Assembly: GCF_002806975.1 (NCBI RefSeq)
Contig: NZ_NIHD01000002.1
Location: 454,593-518,592, forward strand
Direction of reading: 5' to 3'
Length of the DNA stretch: 64,000 nucleotides
Origin: Marinobacter aromaticivorans
GTDB lineage: Bacteria > Pseudomonadota > Gammaproteobacteria > Pseudomonadales > Oleiphilaceae
Position numbers and translations under genes: made by a program. Of the stretch, positions 28,125 to 42,283 are shown one piece after another. Numbering within the stretch: the first letter of the stretch is position 1; each line of letters starts with the position of its first letter. A model generated the notes under the pieces. That model was not told where the DNA came from and searched no databases. It saw only the letters and a program-made list of their open reading frames with translations.

Positions 28125-28784
28125 ATGGCACAAGCACTCTGGCAACGCCAGCTTCAACAGGGGCTGGCCGAAATGAAGCTTTCCGTGGATGAGCATCAGC
28201 AGAAAAGGTTGCTGGCGTTCCTGGCCCTGCTCAACAAATGGAACAGGGCCTATAACCTGACGGCCGTGCGCAACGAGGCAGAGATGGTGTCCCGCCAGTT
28301 GCTCGACAGCCTCAGTATTCTGCCCTGGATTACCACCGATCATCTGCTGGATGTGGGCGCCGGTGGTGGTTTGCCGGGAATACCTTTGGCGATCGTGCTT
28401 CCGGAAAAGCGCTTTACACTGCTCGACAGCAATGGCAAGAAAACCCGTTTTCTGAACCAGTGTGTACTGGAACTTGGCCTGCAAAATGTGAGCGTAATCC
28501 ATGGCCGCGCAGAGGACTGCAAGCCGGAGCAGCCCTTTCACCAGATCAGTAGCCGGGCGTTTACGGCCCTGGATAACCTGGTGAACTGGTGTGGCGGGCT
28601 GTTGGCGAATAATGGCAGCTTTCTTGCCATGAAAGGCCAGTATCCGGATGATGAGGTGGCTGCCCTTCCTGCGGATTGGCAGGTATCATCCAGCCACGCC
28701 CTGAATGTTCCGGGGGCCGGTGGTGCGAGGCACCTGCTGATTGTGACCCGGACAGAGGGCAAACCTGGCAACCCGCAACGGTAA
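28125..28784 (+). CDS. rsmG: 16S rRNA (guanine-527-N7) methyltransferase RsmG (GidB)
   Basis: Methylates G527 of 16S rRNA using S-adenosylmethionine. The 219-residue protein has the SAM-binding motif LLDVGAGGGLPGIPLAI, preceded by the family block LNKWNRAYNLTAVR, and SSRAFTALDNLV later on. Length is normal for the family. It starts 6 bp after mnmG, so the two are co-transcribed. Confidence 0.96.
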   Translation: MAQALWQRQLQQGLAEMKLSVDEHQQKRLLAFLALLNKWNRAYNLTAVRNEAEMVSRQLLDSLSILPWITTDHLLDVGAGGGLPGIPLAIVLPEKRFTLLDSNGKKTRFLNQCVLELGLQNVSVIHGRAEDCKPEQPFHQISSRAFTALDNLVNWCGGLLANNGSFLAMKGQYPDDEVAALPADWQVSSSHALNVPGAGGARHLLIVTRTEGKPGNPQR

Positions 28785-28818
28785 TGGGCAGCTGTATTCA
28801 GTATTAAGGAGGCGAGAC

Positions 28819-29613
28819 ATGGCGCGCGTGATTGCAGTGACCAATCAGAAAGGCGGTGTGGGCAAAACCACCACCTGCGTCAACCTTGCTGCCTCACTGG
28901 CCGCTACCCGGCGCCGTGTGCTTCTGGTGGATATGGATCCCCAGGGCAACGCCACCATGGGCAGTGGCGTGGACAAGAATGCGCTGGAGCTGTCGGGGTA
29001 CGATCTGCTTACCAGGCGCGCCTCCGCCGCCGAGGTTATCATTCCGGCAGAGGCATCGGGTTTTGATATCATGCCCTCGAACGGCGACCTGACCGCCGCC
29101 GAAGTGGAACTGATGAACGAAATTGGCCGCGAGCACCGGCTGCGGCTCGCCCTGAACAGCGTTCGTGACAACTACGATTACATCCTGATCGACTGCCCGC
29201 CTTCACTCAGCCTGCTCACCGTTAATGCGCTTTCTGCCGCAGACTCGGTGCTTATACCCATGCAGTGTGAGTATTACGCTCTGGAGGGCCTGGCGGCACT
29301 GATGAATACGGTGGAGCAGATCAAGGAAACGGTTAACCCGGATCTTGAGATCGAAGGCATTCTCAGAACCATGTACGATCCTCGCAACAGCCTTACACTG
29401 GATGTGTCCGGCCAGCTGAGTGAATATTTTGGTGATAAGGTCTACCGTGCCGTCATACCGCGCAACGTGCGCCTGGCGGAGGCACCCAGTTACGGCATGC
29501 CGGCCCTGAAGTACGACAAGGCGTCCAAAGGGGCCATTGCCTACCTGGCACTGGCTGGCGAGATGGTGCGCCGCCACGGGGCAAAAAAGACATCGGCTCA
29601 GGTTGCGGTGTAA
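28819..29613 (+). CDS. parA: Chromosome-partitioning ATPase ParA (Soj)
   Basis: A 264-residue deviant-Walker ATPase with NQKGGVGKTTTCVNLAASLA at the N terminus, DMDPQGNATMGSG and DYILIDCPPSLS. It binds the nucleoid dynamically and, with ParB, segregates the origin region. AAGGAGG lies 9 nt before the ATG. The chromosomal (not plasmid) type is shown by the short N terminus and by its place in the mnmG-rsmG-parA-parB block. Confidence 0.96.
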   Translation: MARVIAVTNQKGGVGKTTTCVNLAASLAATRRRVLLVDMDPQGNATMGSGVDKNALELSGYDLLTRRASAAEVIIPAEASGFDIMPSNGDLTAAEVELMNEIGREHRLRLALNSVRDNYDYILIDCPPSLSLLTVNALSAADSVLIPMQCEYYALEGLAALMNTVEQIKETVNPDLEIEGILRTMYDPRNSLTLDVSGQLSEYFGDKVYRAVIPRNVRLAEAPSYGMPALKYDKASKGAIAYLALAGEMVRRHGAKKTSAQVAV

Positions 29614-29676
29614 CATACCGCCGCGTCTCTCTTTAAAGATGCACAACGATTATTAACCGGAAGAATGACTGATACC

Positions 29677-30552
29677 ATGGCGGCGAAGAAAAGAGGATTG
29701 GGCGAACGCGGGCTGGGTGCCTTGCTGGCCGGTTCCAGGGTTAACCTGGATCAGGAACTGAAAGATCACGACGGCGAGTTGCGACAGGTTCCCATCGATC
29801 TGATTCAGCGTGGCCGCTATCAGCCCCGCCGTGACATGGACCCGGCCGCTTTGCAGGAATTGGCAGATTCCATTCGTCAGCAAGGGGTTATGCAGCCGGT
29901 TGTGGTGCGCCCCATTGCCGAAGGCCGCTATGAACTGGTGGCCGGCGAGCGCCGTTGGCGGGCCACCCAGATGGCGGGGCTGGACAGCATACCGGCCATT
30001 ATCCGGGATGTCCCCGATGAAGCCGCCATCGCCATGGCGCTGATCGAAAACATCCAGCGTGAAAATCTCAATCCTATTGAAGAAGCCTTCGCCCTCCAGC
30101 GCCTGCAGGACGAGTTTGGCCTGACCCAGGCCCAGGTGGCTGAGGCTGTGGGAAAATCCCGCACCACCATTACCAACCTGTTGCGCCTGATCGGCCTGAC
30201 TGAAGATGTGCGCCTGATGCTGGAACATGGCGATCTGGAAATGGGCCACGGCCGCGCCATGCTGACACTGTCGCCGGAGCAACAAATGCAGGCCGCAAAA
30301 CAGGTTGTTGCCAAGTCACTTTCGGTAAGGCAGACGGAAGCATTGGTGCGCCGGATGCAGCAGGACCCGGCGCCCGGCAAGCCGGCCAAACCGGGAGCGG
30401 TTGACCCGAATATCCGGGCCCTGCAGGAGGATCTTGCCGAACGTCTGGGGGCAAAGGTATCCATTGCCCATGGCCAGCGTGGCAAGGGAAAACTGGTGAT
30501 TGAATACGGTTCACTGGACGAGTTGGACGGTATTCTGGGCCATATTCGTTAA
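29677..30552 (+). CDS. parB: Chromosome-partitioning protein ParB (Spo0J)
   Basis: A CTP-dependent DNA clamp that loads at parS sites near the origin. The 291-residue protein starts MAAKKRGLGERGLGALL, carries the CTPase motif GERRWRAT and ALIENIQRENLNPIEEA, a helix-turn-helix (TQAQVAEAVGKSRTTITNLL) and a C-terminal dimerisation domain. ATG 29677 gives the usual N terminus; ATG 29665 in frame is also possible and is closer to GGAAG. I did not see a consensus 16-bp parS in the window, although such sites are often within a few kilobases. Confidence 0.94.
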   Translation: MAAKKRGLGERGLGALLAGSRVNLDQELKDHDGELRQVPIDLIQRGRYQPRRDMDPAALQELADSIRQQGVMQPVVVRPIAEGRYELVAGERRWRATQMAGLDSIPAIIRDVPDEAAIAMALIENIQRENLNPIEEAFALQRLQDEFGLTQAQVAEAVGKSRTTITNLLRLIGLTEDVRLMLEHGDLEMGHGRAMLTLSPEQQMQAAKQVVAKSLSVRQTEALVRRMQQDPAPGKPAKPGAVDPNIRALQEDLAERLGAKVSIAHGQRGKGKLVIEYGSLDELDGILGHIR

Positions 30553-30699
30553 AAGTAAATAAAATCACCCGAGTCCCGGAAAAGCCTGTAAACACCAGAT
30601 GTCGTGACCGCGAACGGCATGGGCCACAACTTGTGTGACACGTATTGATGTTAGCTCCTGGCCTGATGGAATTTTGGCCAGATTTTCTTAAGAGTCTGG

Positions 30700-30728
30700 T
30701 TGAACATAAAGTGCTTAAAACATATAAT
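30700..30728 (+). promoter_or_regulatory. Sigma-70 promoter of the atp operon
   Basis: TTGAAC (30700-30705) and a perfect TATAAT (30723-30728) are separated by 17 bp, placing the transcript start near 30735, about 22 nt before the atpI start. It matches the need for strong constitutive expression of the ATP synthase genes. Confidence 0.75.
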
Positions 30729-30756
30729 TTCGCGCGATTGGAATGGTGGCAGTGAT

Positions 30757-31149
30757 ATGAACTCCAGGCAATCACGGATCACCCGCGTTCCTTTGGGCCG
30801 TTGGCTGGCCATTGAGTTTACAAGTTCAGTCATTATCAGCTTGTTGTGGGTATTGCACAGTCCCTTGGCCGGTTATTCCGCGTTTGTAGGCGGTCTTATT
30901 TTTATAGTGCCAAATGCCTGGTTTGCCCATCGGGTTTATCGGTATCAGGGTGCCCGTAGCGCACACCTGGTGGTAGGAGATCTGTTTCGGGCGGAATCTA
31001 CCAAAATCGCCCTTACCGCAGTTTTTTTCGCGGCCGTTTTCACTTTAATGGAGCCGGTATATGTACCGGCTCTGTTATTCACTTTTGCTGTGATGGTTTT
31101 GGTGGGCACCGCGTCGCGTTGGCTCATCCGGCCGCAACCACAGCGATGA
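30757..31149 (+). CDS. atpI: ATP synthase assembly protein AtpI
   Basis: A 130-residue membrane protein with four hydrophobic segments and the block GLIFIVPNAWFAHRVYRYQGA typical of AtpI. It helps assemble the c-ring and is not part of the finished enzyme. ATG 30757 is chosen because it lies just downstream of the promoter; the longer reading (30700) would begin inside the -35 box. It is the first gene of the operon, 15 bp before atpB. Confidence 0.88.
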   Translation: MNSRQSRITRVPLGRWLAIEFTSSVIISLLWVLHSPLAGYSAFVGGLIFIVPNAWFAHRVYRYQGARSAHLVVGDLFRAESTKIALTAVFFAAVFTLMEPVYVPALLFTFAVMVLVGTASRWLIRPQPQR

Positions 31150-32019
<870 letters not shown>

Positions 32020-32053
32020 TTTAACGTTAAATACACAACCCTTAACTATCTGA

Positions 32054-32299
<246 letters not shown>

Positions 32300-32397
32300 G
32301 CACAGCCTGGAAGATGCGGGCGCTGCGCTGAATACCTGAGCCAGACGCCCGGTTTTTTGGTTTCCAGCACGCAACGAATAGCAAGAGGTACATTGCC

Positions 32398-32868
32398 GTG
32401 AATATAAACCTTACGTTAATAGGGCAATCGATTGCCTTCGCTATTTTCGTCTGGTTCTGCGTGAAGTATGTATGGCCGCCTATTACGGCAGCCATGGAAG
32501 CGCGCCAGAAGAAAATTGCTGATGGTCTTTCTGCTGCAGACCGGGCTTCACTGGATCTTGAGCTTGCTCAGGAAAAGGCCGCCAAACAATTGCAGCAAGC
32601 CAAGGAAGAAGCTGCTGTTCTTATTGACCAGGCTAACAAGCGCGCCGCCCAGATTGTGGAAGCATCAAAAGATGATGCCCGCAAAGAAGGTGAAAAGCTC
32701 ATTGAGCAGGCCAGGGCGGAAATTCAACAGGAGCGTGTTCAGGCTCGCGAAGCACTCAGGGCAGAAGTGGCAACGCTTGCCATTGCCGGTGCCGAGAAGA
32801 TCCTGGAAACCTCTGTCGATGCCAAAGCTCACAGCGAGATGCTGGACAAGCTGGCCGCACAACTCTAA
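32398..32868 (+). CDS. atpF: ATP synthase Fo subunit b
   Basis: The peripheral stalk: one N-terminal membrane helix ([19 protein letters not shown]) followed by a long charged coiled coil, 156 residues in total. It starts with GTG after AGAGG. As a dimer it holds F1 still against the rotating c-ring. Confidence 0.96.
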   Translation: MNINLTLIGQSIAFAIFVWFCVKYVWPPITAAMEARQKKIADGLSAADRASLDLELAQEKAAKQLQQAKEEAAVLIDQANKRAAQIVEASKDDARKEGEKLIEQARAEIQQERVQAREALRAEVATLAIAGAEKILETSVDAKAHSEMLDKLAAQL

Positions 32869-32879
32869 GCGAGGGTCCC

Positions 32880-33416
32880 ATGGCACAACTGACTACGTTA
32901 GCCCGGCCCTATGCGAAAGCCGTTTTTGATGCCGCGAAAGAGCAAGATGCGATTGACTCCTGGGGTCAGGCACTTGCTTTTATTGGTTTGTTGGCGGCTG
33001 ACGATACCGTGAAGAACATTCTGGCCAACCCTGGCCTGCCTGAGGAGCGCAAGGCAGAGCTGTTTTTCGATACGACTGATGAACAGCTACCTGAAGCACT
33101 CAGAAACTTCCTGTTGATTCTTGCAGAAAGCAAGCGCCTGGCGTTGCTTCCGGAAATTTCGACCCTGTTTGCCTTTTATCGCGCAGAACTTGAGCGCACG
33201 GTTAACATGAAGGTAAGTACCGCGTTTGAAATGACGGCTGACCAGCAACAGAAGCTGGCAGAGGCATTGTCCAGGAAACTGGAGCGTAAAGTCGCCCTGG
33301 AAACCGCTGTTGATCGCTCGCTGATTGGTGGCGTGGTGGTAAATACCGGCGATCTGGTTATTGACGCTTCAGTCCGTGGCAAGCTGGCAAAAATGGCCAA
33401 AGCACTGGGCACCTGA
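32880..33416 (+). CDS. atpH: ATP synthase F1 subunit delta
   Basis: Couples the top of F1 to the b stalk. The 178-residue protein has the N-terminal helical domain starting [18 protein letters not shown] and the C-terminal signature [20 protein letters not shown]. It starts 11 bp after atpF, with GAGGG upstream. Confidence 0.96.
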   Translation: MAQLTTLARPYAKAVFDAAKEQDAIDSWGQALAFIGLLAADDTVKNILANPGLPEERKAELFFDTTDEQLPEALRNFLLILAESKRLALLPEISTLFAFYRAELERTVNMKVSTAFEMTADQQQKLAEALSRKLERKVALETAVDRSLIGGVVVNTGDLVIDASVRGKLAKMAKALGT

Positions 33417-33444
33417 TTTCAGCAAAAGGTTTGAGGACAAAGGC

Positions 33445-34989
33445 ATGCAGCAACTGAATCCATCCGAGATCAGTGACATCATCAAGAAGAGAATCGAGAA
33501 GCTCGATATCTCCTCTGAAGCAAAAAACGAAGGCACCATCCTGTCTGTAGCAGACGGTATCGTGCTGATTCACGGCCTGGCCGATGTAATGTACGGCGAA
33601 ATGATCGAATTCGCTAACGGCGTATTCGGCATGGCACTGAACCTGGAACGCGACTCCGTTGGCGCCGTGGTGCTGGGCGACTACGAAGATCTGGCAGAAG
33701 GCCAGAAGGTGCGCTGTACCGGTCGTATTCTGGAAGTTCCGGTAGGGCCGGAGCTTCTGGGTCGTGTAGTAGATGGCCTGGGTAACCCCATTGACGGTAA
33801 AGGCGATCTGGGTGCCAAGCTGACCGCACCAGTCGAGAAGGTGGCTCCTGGCGTTATCGCCCGTCAGTCCGTTGATGAGCCGGTTCAGACCGGTATGAAA
33901 GCAATCGACACCATGGTTCCGATTGGTCGTGGCCAGCGTGAGCTGATCATCGGTGACCGTCAGATCGGTAAAACAGCCGTTGCGATCGACGCGATCATCA
34001 ACCAGAAGAACACCGGCATCAAGTGTATCTACGTTGCCGTTGGCCAGAAGCAGTCGTCCATTGCGGCGGTGGTGCGTAAACTGGAAGAGCATGGTGCCAT
34101 GGCGCACACCACAGTGGTTGCAGCGGGTGCCGCTGACCCTGCGTCCATGCAGTTCCTGGCGCCCTATGCCGGTACCTCCATGGGTGAATACTTCCGCGAC
34201 CGCGGCGAAGACGCCCTGATCGTATACGATGACCTGTCCAAGCAGGCCGTTGCCTACCGTCAGATTTCCCTGCTGCTGCGTCGTCCGCCAGGCCGGGAAG
34301 CCTATCCGGGGGATGTATTCTATCTGCACTCCCGTCTGCTTGAGCGCGCTTCCCGCGTTAACGTGGATTACGTTGAACAGTTCACCAACGGTGAAGTGAA
34401 AGGCAAGACCGGTTCCCTGACCGCCCTGCCGATCATTGAAACCCAGGCGGGTGACGTCTCGGCTTTCGTACCGACCAACGTAATCTCCATCACCGATGGT
34501 CAGATCTTCCTCGAGACCAACCTGTTCAATTCCGGTATTCGCCCGGCGATGAACGCAGGTATCTCGGTATCGCGGGTAGGTGGTTCGGCCCAGACCAAGA
34601 TCATGAAGAAACTGGGCGGTAACATCCGTCTGGCACTGGCTCAGTATCGTGAGCTGGCGGCCTTTGCCCAGTTTGCTTCTGATCTGGACGAAGCCACCCG
34701 CAAGCAGCTTGAACACGGTCAGCGTGTGACCGAACTGATGAAGCAGAACCAGTACAGCCCCATGTCTGTGGCTGAAATGGGTACCGTTCTGTTTGCCGCC
34801 AACGAAGGCTTCCTTGACGACGTAGAGGTCGACAAAGTGGTCAAGTTTGAAGCCCAGTTGCTGGAGTGGATGCGGGCGGAGCAGAAAGAACTGCTTGAGA
34901 AGATCGGTCCTGAAGGCAACTATAATGATGAGGTTGCCGCTGGCCTGAAAGCTGCCCTGGAGAAATTCAAGACCACTCAAACCTGGTAA
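33445..34989 (+). CDS. atpA: ATP synthase F1 subunit alpha
   Basis: Regulatory nucleotide-binding subunit of the F1 hexamer, 514 residues. It opens [20 protein letters not shown] and has the P-loop [15 protein letters not shown] and the signature [20 protein letters not shown] 33445 is chosen over an earlier in-frame start inside atpH because GAGGA precedes it and it matches the family N terminus. Confidence 0.97.
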   Translation: MQQLNPSEISDIIKKRIEKLDISSEAKNEGTILSVADGIVLIHGLADVMYGEMIEFANGVFGMALNLERDSVGAVVLGDYEDLAEGQKVRCTGRILEVPVGPELLGRVVDGLGNPIDGKGDLGAKLTAPVEKVAPGVIARQSVDEPVQTGMKAIDTMVPIGRGQRELIIGDRQIGKTAVAIDAIINQKNTGIKCIYVAVGQKQSSIAAVVRKLEEHGAMAHTTVVAAGAADPASMQFLAPYAGTSMGEYFRDRGEDALIVYDDLSKQAVAYRQISLLLRRPPGREAYPGDVFYLHSRLLERASRVNVDYVEQFTNGEVKGKTGSLTALPIIETQAGDVSAFVPTNVISITDGQIFLETNLFNSGIRPAMNAGISVSRVGGSAQTKIMKKLGGNIRLALAQYRELAAFAQFASDLDEATRKQLEHGQRVTELMKQNQYSPMSVAEMGTVLFAANEGFLDDVEVDKVVKFEAQLLEWMRAEQKELLEKIGPEGNYNDEVAAGLKAALEKFKTTQTW

Positions 34990-34996
34990 TACCGCC

Positions 34997-35014
34997 GGCC
35001 CGCTGCTGCGGGCC
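34997..35014 (+). other. Intercistronic hairpin between atpA and atpG
   Basis: GGCCCGC (34997-35003) pairs with GCGGGCC (35008-35014) around the TGCT loop, 7 nt after the atpA stop. It is followed only by TGTTGG, so it is more likely to protect or process the operon mRNA than to end it. Confidence 0.5.
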
Positions 35015-35055
35015 TGTTGGTCCCAATGAGTGTCTAACTTGAAAAGGCAGTGACT

Positions 35056-37364
<2,309 letters not shown>

Positions 37365-37400
37365 TCCTCTTTCACTTTCTGATCCAAGAGGCTTAGAGAT

Positions 37401-37823
37401 ATGGCTATGACTGTACATTGTGACGTCGTAAGCGCTGAAAAGAAGATTTACTCCGGGCTGGTAGAGATGCTGATTGCTACCGGAACCGAGGGTGAGCTGG
37501 GCATTCAGTTTGGCCATGCTCCGTTGCTGTCCGCGCTCAAGCCGGGGGCAGTGCGGATCATCAAACAGGGTGGCGAAGAGGAAATCCTCTACGTTTCCGG
37601 GGGTTACCTGGAAGTGCAGCCAAACCTTGTGACCCTGATGGCCGATACAGCGGTGCGCGCCAAAGACGTTGATGAGGCAGCAGCAGTGCAGGCCCAGAAA
37701 GATGCCGAAGCTGCGCTGGCGAATAAAACGGGCGAGTTCGAGTATTATCGTGCCGCCGCAGAGCTGGCCGAAGCAGCCGCTCAGCTGCGTACACTGCAAA
37801 AACTGCGCAAGAACGTCCGTTAG
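37401..37823 (+). CDS. atpC: ATP synthase F1 subunit epsilon
   Basis: A 140-residue protein with an N-terminal beta-sandwich ([39 protein letters not shown]) and a C-terminal helical hairpin that can inhibit ATP hydrolysis. Last gene of the atp operon; an extended terminator follows. Confidence 0.96.
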   Translation: MAMTVHCDVVSAEKKIYSGLVEMLIATGTEGELGIQFGHAPLLSALKPGAVRIIKQGGEEEILYVSGGYLEVQPNLVTLMADTAVRAKDVDEAAAVQAQKDAEAALANKTGEFEYYRAAAELAEAAAQLRTLQKLRKNVR

Positions 37824-37850
37824 GGCTGATTGCCAGGGCTTGCCCCCAAG

Positions 37851-37939
37851 AAGCCGCATTCCGGTGTGGGTAGCGGGTGTTGTTCCGCCTGAAAAGGCGA
37901 CCACAACGCTGGTTTCCACCCCAAGGATGCGGCTTTTTT
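37851..37939 (+). terminator. Extended terminator of the atp operon
   Basis: AAGCCGCAT (37851-37859) pairs with ATGCGGCTT (37927-37935), and the stem runs into five T residues. The 67-nt interior is itself structured: AGCG/CGCT, GTTGT/ACAAC, and a CGCCT-GAAA-AGGCG tip with a GNRA tetraloop. Together they form a long rod rather than a short hairpin. Confidence 0.7.
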
Positions 37940-38009
37940 ATTATGTGATTGATCATCGATAGAGAAAGTTATCTATACAACCCCGACCAGGTAAGGGAGT
38001 CGTTTCCCC

Positions 38010-39374
38010 ATGTCACCGTTGCACGTTGTTATCCTGGCTGCAGGCCAGGGCTCAAGGATGAAATCATCGCTGCCAAAGGTACTGCACAAGGTGGCCGGCC
38101 GGCCTATGCTCCATCACGTGATCGACACCGCCCAGACCCTTGGGGCCGAGAAGGTTCATGGTGTTATTGGTCATGGTGCGGATCAGGTAAAGGCTGCATC
38201 CGGGCATTATCGCGTCAGCTGGGTCTTGCAGGAGCAACAGCTGGGTACCGGCCATGCCGTCGCCCAGACACTCCCGGAACTCCCCGATGATGCCAGGGTA
38301 TTGGTGCTTTACGGCGATGTGCCACTGACCACTGCCCAGACCCTTCAGGGACTGTTGCAGGATCTGGATGACCGCACACTGGGATTGTTAACCGTGACCC
38401 TGGACAACCCTCAGGGTTACGGTCGTATTCTGCGCGACCAGGCAGGGCGGGTAACAGCCATCGTTGAGCAGAAAGACGCCAGCACCGAACAGTTGGCGAT
38501 TAACGAGGTGAACACGGGTATTCTCGCGGTCAGCGCGCGCCATCTGAAAGCCTGGCTGCCGCAACTTTCCAGCAGCAACGCCCAGGGCGAATACTACCTG
38601 ACCGACATCATTGCCATGGCCGTGCAGGCTGGCATGAGGGTCAATGTAGCCCAGCCGGGCAACCCGTTTGAAGTGCAGGGCGTGAATAATCGCCTGCAGT
38701 TGGCCGAACTGGAGCGTTGGTACCAGGCCCGGGAAGCGGATCGTCTGATGACCGAAGGTGCCACTCTGGCCGACCCGGCACGGGTAGATGTACGCGGCGA
38801 ACTGACTGTCGGCAACGACGTACTGATCGATGTGAATGTGGTGTTCAGCGGCAAGGTCACGCTGGGTAGCCATGTGTCTATTGGCCCTGGTTGTGTTATT
38901 AGCGACAGCACCATAGCTGATGGTACCGAGATTCATGCCTACAGTGTGATCGAGCAAAGCAGTGTGGGCCCCGGTGCCCAGGTCGGGCCTTTTGCGCGTT
39001 TGCGCCCGGGCACTCAACTGGCGGCCAATACTAAAGTGGGCAATTTTGTTGAAACCAAAAAATCCGTTGTCGGTGAGGGCAGCAAAATTAACCACCTCAG
39101 CTACGTGGGTGATGCTACGCTGGGAACCGATGTAAACGTGGGTGCAGGCACCATCACCTGCAATTATGATGGTGTAAACAAGTATCAGACTGTTCTCGGT
39201 GACGGTGTGTTCGTCGGCTCCAACAGCTCCCTGGTGGCACCGGTGACGGTTGCTGCCGGCGCGACCATCGGTGCCGGCTCCACCATCACCAGGGATGTAC
39301 CTGAACAGGAGCTGGCTGTGGCCCGGGGCCGGCAGAGGAATATTGCCGGCTGGCAGAAACCGGAAAAGAAATGA
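38010..39374 (+). CDS. glmU: Bifunctional N-acetylglucosamine-1-phosphate uridyltransferase / glucosamine-1-phosphate acetyltransferase
   Basis: Makes UDP-GlcNAc for peptidoglycan and lipopolysaccharide. The 454-residue protein has the N-terminal nucleotidyltransferase motif [18 protein letters not shown] and YGDVPLT. The C-terminal left-handed beta-helix includes the acetyltransferase blocks [14 protein letters not shown] and [13 protein letters not shown]. It is followed by glmS 51 bp downstream, so two enzymes of the same pathway are adjacent, as in many gammaproteobacteria. Confidence 0.97.
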   Translation: MSPLHVVILAAGQGSRMKSSLPKVLHKVAGRPMLHHVIDTAQTLGAEKVHGVIGHGADQVKAASGHYRVSWVLQEQQLGTGHAVAQTLPELPDDARVLVLYGDVPLTTAQTLQGLLQDLDDRTLGLLTVTLDNPQGYGRILRDQAGRVTAIVEQKDASTEQLAINEVNTGILAVSARHLKAWLPQLSSSNAQGEYYLTDIIAMAVQAGMRVNVAQPGNPFEVQGVNNRLQLAELERWYQAREADRLMTEGATLADPARVDVRGELTVGNDVLIDVNVVFSGKVTLGSHVSIGPGCVISDSTIADGTEIHAYSVIEQSSVGPGAQVGPFARLRPGTQLAANTKVGNFVETKKSVVGEGSKINHLSYVGDATLGTDVNVGAGTITCNYDGVNKYQTVLGDGVFVGSNSSLVAPVTVAAGATIGAGSTITRDVPEQELAVARGRQRNIAGWQKPEKK

Positions 39375-39425
39375 CGCGTTTTTCGCAGCATTCACATTGA
39401 TAATTTAACGAACAGGGTATAGAGC

Positions 39426-41258
39426 ATGTGTGGCATTGTAGGTGCAGTTTCGGAACGGGACGTCCAGGGCATTCTTCTTGAGGGTCTGCGCCGCCTCGAG
39501 TACCGTGGGTACGATTCCGCCGGTATGGCCGTTCTGGATGGAAAGAGCGCTGTTCAGCGCGCCCGGGAAGTTGGCAAGGTGGAATCCCTTGCTGCCGCCA
39601 TTGAAGCCAGCCCGCTTTCGGGGCATCTGGGTATTGCCCACACCCGCTGGGCGACCCATGGTGAGCCGTCACAGCTTAACGCCCACCCCCATATGTCCGG
39701 TGATCGCCTGGCTATTGTTCATAACGGCATCATCGAGAACTATCAGGAGCTGCGTGAAGAGCTGAAGGCCGACGGCTTTGAGTTTACCTCGCAGACCGAT
39801 ACCGAAGTGGTTGTGCACCTCATTGAAAAGAACTACCGCGAGCTGGGCAAACTTTACGACGCCGTAAAGACGGCCGTCACCCGTTTGCGCGGGGCTTATG
39901 CCCTGGCCGTAGTACATGCCGATGAGCCAGAGCATATGGTGGTGTGCCGCGAAGGCAGCCCGCTGGTGATTGGTGTGGGCATCGGTGAGAACTTCATTGC
40001 CTCGGACCAGCTTGCGCTGCTGCCCGTGACTGACCGCTTCATGTTTCTGGAAGAGGGTGATCTGGCCGATATCCGCCGCGACAGTATCGAGATTCATGAC
40101 CGCGAGGGTGCGCTGGTTGACCGTGCGGTCAGCCGGTTTGAACACAGCGCAGATGCTGCAGAGAAGGGCGAATACCGCCACTACATGCTCAAAGAGATTC
40201 ACGAGCAGCCCCGCGTTATCAAGGCCACCATGGAAGGCCGTGTAACGGATTCGCGGGTGCTGGAACAGGCGCTTGGAATCGAAGCGGGAGAGCTTCTGCA
40301 AGATGTTCGCCACGTGCAGATTATTGCCTGTGGTACCAGTTACCACGCCGGCATGGTTGCCCGTTACTGGATCGAGGACCTGGCCGGGGTGCCCTGCTCG
40401 GTGGAGGTGGCCTCGGAATTCCGTTACCGCAAGCACGTTATCCAGAAGGATACGCTGTTTCTGTGTATTTCCCAGTCCGGTGAAACGGCAGACACACTTG
40501 CTGCGCTGCGCCAGGCCAAAAAAGCCGGGTTCCGCGCTGCGCTGGCCATCTGTAACGTTCCGGGAAGTTCATTGGTGCGGGAATCCGACCTGGTGATCAT
40601 GACCCAGGCGGGCCCGGAAATCGGTGTTGCTTCCACCAAAGCCTTTACCACCCAGCTCACAGCGTTACTGATCTTCTCCCTGGCACTGGCGCGCAAAAAC
40701 GGCCTGAGTGCAGAGCGGGAAGCGGATATCGTTAAAGCACTGCACCTGGTGCCGGGTCAGGTCAGCGATGTGCTGGCGCTGGAAGGCGAAATCGCAGAGA
40801 TGTCCGAGCGCTTTGTGGAAAAAAACCATGCCCTGTTTCTGGGGCGCGGCTCTCAATTCCCGGTGGCAATGGAAGGTGCGCTGAAACTGAAAGAGATCTC
40901 CTATATCCATGCTGAGGCCTACCCCGCCGGTGAACTGAAACACGGCCCGCTGGCACTGGTGGATAGCGAAATGCCCGTGATCACGGTTGCGCCCAATAAC
41001 AGTATGGCGGAGAAGCTGAAATCGAACCTCGAAGAGGTTCGCGCCCGGGGTGGAGAGTTGTTTGTATTTGCAGACCGCGCTGCCAACGTAAAGCCGGAAG
41101 AAAACATCCACGTGGTGCAGCTACCGGAAGTGCATGAAATTACCGCGCCGATTGTTTATACCGTTCCGTTACAGCTGTTGTCCTACCACGTTGCCGTACT
41201 CAAGGGCACGGATGTGGATCAGCCCAGAAACCTGGCAAAAAGTGTGACGGTAGAGTAG
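39426..41258 (+). CDS. glmS: Glutamine-fructose-6-phosphate aminotransferase (isomerizing)
   Basis: First committed step of amino-sugar synthesis. The 610-residue protein begins MCGIVGAV, whose Cys2 is the glutaminase nucleophile after Met removal, and has the [13 protein letters not shown] block. Two SIS domains follow ([21 protein letters not shown]), and the protein ends LAKSVTVE. The 3' end is the usual Tn7 insertion target in bacteria; no Tn7 element is present here. Confidence 0.97.
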   Translation: MCGIVGAVSERDVQGILLEGLRRLEYRGYDSAGMAVLDGKSAVQRAREVGKVESLAAAIEASPLSGHLGIAHTRWATHGEPSQLNAHPHMSGDRLAIVHNGIIENYQELREELKADGFEFTSQTDTEVVVHLIEKNYRELGKLYDAVKTAVTRLRGAYALAVVHADEPEHMVVCREGSPLVIGVGIGENFIASDQLALLPVTDRFMFLEEGDLADIRRDSIEIHDREGALVDRAVSRFEHSADAAEKGEYRHYMLKEIHEQPRVIKATMEGRVTDSRVLEQALGIEAGELLQDVRHVQIIACGTSYHAGMVARYWIEDLAGVPCSVEVASEFRYRKHVIQKDTLFLCISQSGETADTLAALRQAKKAGFRAALAICNVPGSSLVRESDLVIMTQAGPEIGVASTKAFTTQLTALLIFSLALARKNGLSAEREADIVKALHLVPGQVSDVLALEGEIAEMSERFVEKNHALFLGRGSQFPVAMEGALKLKEISYIHAEAYPAGELKHGPLALVDSEMPVITVAPNNSMAEKLKSNLEEVRARGGELFVFADRAANVKPEENIHVVQLPEVHEITAPIVYTVPLQLLSYHVAVLKGTDVDQPRNLAKSVTVE

Positions 41259-41280
41259 CGCCGGTAACCCGGCGCTGTTT
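41257..41280 (+). terminator. glmS terminator
   Basis: AGCGCCGG (41257-41264) pairs with CCGGCGCT (41269-41276) around TAAC, followed by GTTT. It overlaps the last two bases of the glmS stop codon and ends 5 bp before the LysR start. Confidence 0.65.
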
Positions 41281-41284
41281 CACC

Positions 41285-42169
41285 ATGAATATCAAGTCGT
41301 TAGAAACCTTCTTCTGGATAGCCAAACTGGGCAGTTTTCGAGCGGCGGCGAAAAAGCTGTACGCCTCGCAACCGACGATTTCTGCCCGGATTTCCGGCCT
41401 GGAAGACGAGCTGGGTATAGAGCTTTTCGATCGCTCCGGCCGTAATGCGGTACTGACGACCAAAGGCCGGCAGGTGCTGGCCTATGCCGAAAAAATCCTC
41501 CAGCTTCACGCCGATTTGCTCGAAACAGTGGCCAGCCCGGATGCCATTCAAGGCACGATCCGCCTGGGTGTCGCGGAAACCGTTGCTTACACCTGGCTCC
41601 CTGAGCTGATAGAAAGCATCAGCGAAACCTACCCGGCGATAAATCTGGAACTTGATATTGATATCTCCGTCAATCTGTCAGAAAAACTGCTCAAACGTGA
41701 GATTGATATCGCATTCCTTATCGGCGAGGTGAAACAGGAAGGTTTTTTCAATGCGCCCTTTTACAGCTACTCCCTGATCTGGGTTGTGAGCCCGAAACTG
41801 ACATTACCCCCCGAGCCCGTTAGCCTGTCCGAGCTTGCCAAAATCCCGATCATTACCTACCCACGACTGAGCGAGCCTCACGTCAATATCCGCGCACTGA
41901 TCAATAAAATGAGCAACTCCACCCAGATTCATTCCAGTTCCTCGCTATCGACGATTATCCGCATGGCGCTGGATGGCATCGGGGTGAGCGCCTTGCCGAA
42001 AGAGATCATCACAAGAGAGCTCGAAACCGGTCAGCTCCGGGAATTCAAGGTTGAGGCCAGCATTCCCGATCTGGTTTTCAATATGGCCTACTGTGCCGCC
42101 CCGGGTGCAAATGTTGTGCGAGCCGTTGCGGACCTGTCTCTCAAAATTGTGACGTCCAAGCCCTTCTAA
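41285..42169 (+). CDS. LysR-family transcriptional regulator
   Basis: A 294-residue regulator with an N-terminal winged helix-turn-helix (FRAAAKKLYASQPTISARIS) and a C-terminal effector domain beginning GTIRLGVAETVAYTWLPEL. It is oriented with, not divergent from, the downstream catabolic cluster, which is less common for LysR regulators. Its start follows the glmS terminator by a few bases, so its ribosome site lies in the terminator's tail. The likely target is the 42170-42283 gap; the inducer is unknown, possibly the cluster's substrate. Confidence 0.85.
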   Translation: MNIKSLETFFWIAKLGSFRAAAKKLYASQPTISARISGLEDELGIELFDRSGRNAVLTTKGRQVLAYAEKILQLHADLLETVASPDAIQGTIRLGVAETVAYTWLPELIESISETYPAINLELDIDISVNLSEKLLKREIDIAFLIGEVKQEGFFNAPFYSYSLIWVVSPKLTLPPEPVSLSELAKIPIITYPRLSEPHVNIRALINKMSNSTQIHSSSSLSTIIRMALDGIGVSALPKEIITRELETGQLREFKVEASIPDLVFNMAYCAAPGANVVRAVADLSLKIVTSKPF

Positions 42170-42185
42170 AGTCGAATAATTGTCC

Positions 42186-42204
42186 ATAGATCAGTATTTT
42201 CTAT
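42186..42204. promoter_or_regulatory. Possible LysR-type operator
   Basis: ATAG-N11-CTAT is an interrupted palindrome of the T-N11-A type used by LysR regulators. It lies in the AT-rich gap between the LysR gene and the DUF1445 gene, 80 bp before the latter. Confidence 0.45.
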
Positions 42205-42283
42205 CAAAGTTGATTCTAATTTTCGATTTGTACTAATCAGTGTTTCTGCGCTAATTTTAAGAAAACCAAAACAAGGCAGAATC

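Noticed and set aside
28800..30600. parS site near parAB
   Set aside because: No 16-bp match to the usual parS palindrome was seen in or near these genes; partial CACGTG occurrences in atpD lack the flanking bases.
41200..41300. Tn7-type insertion at the 3' end of glmS
   Set aside because: The glmS end is followed directly by its terminator and a LysR gene; no Tn7 ends or transposition genes are present.
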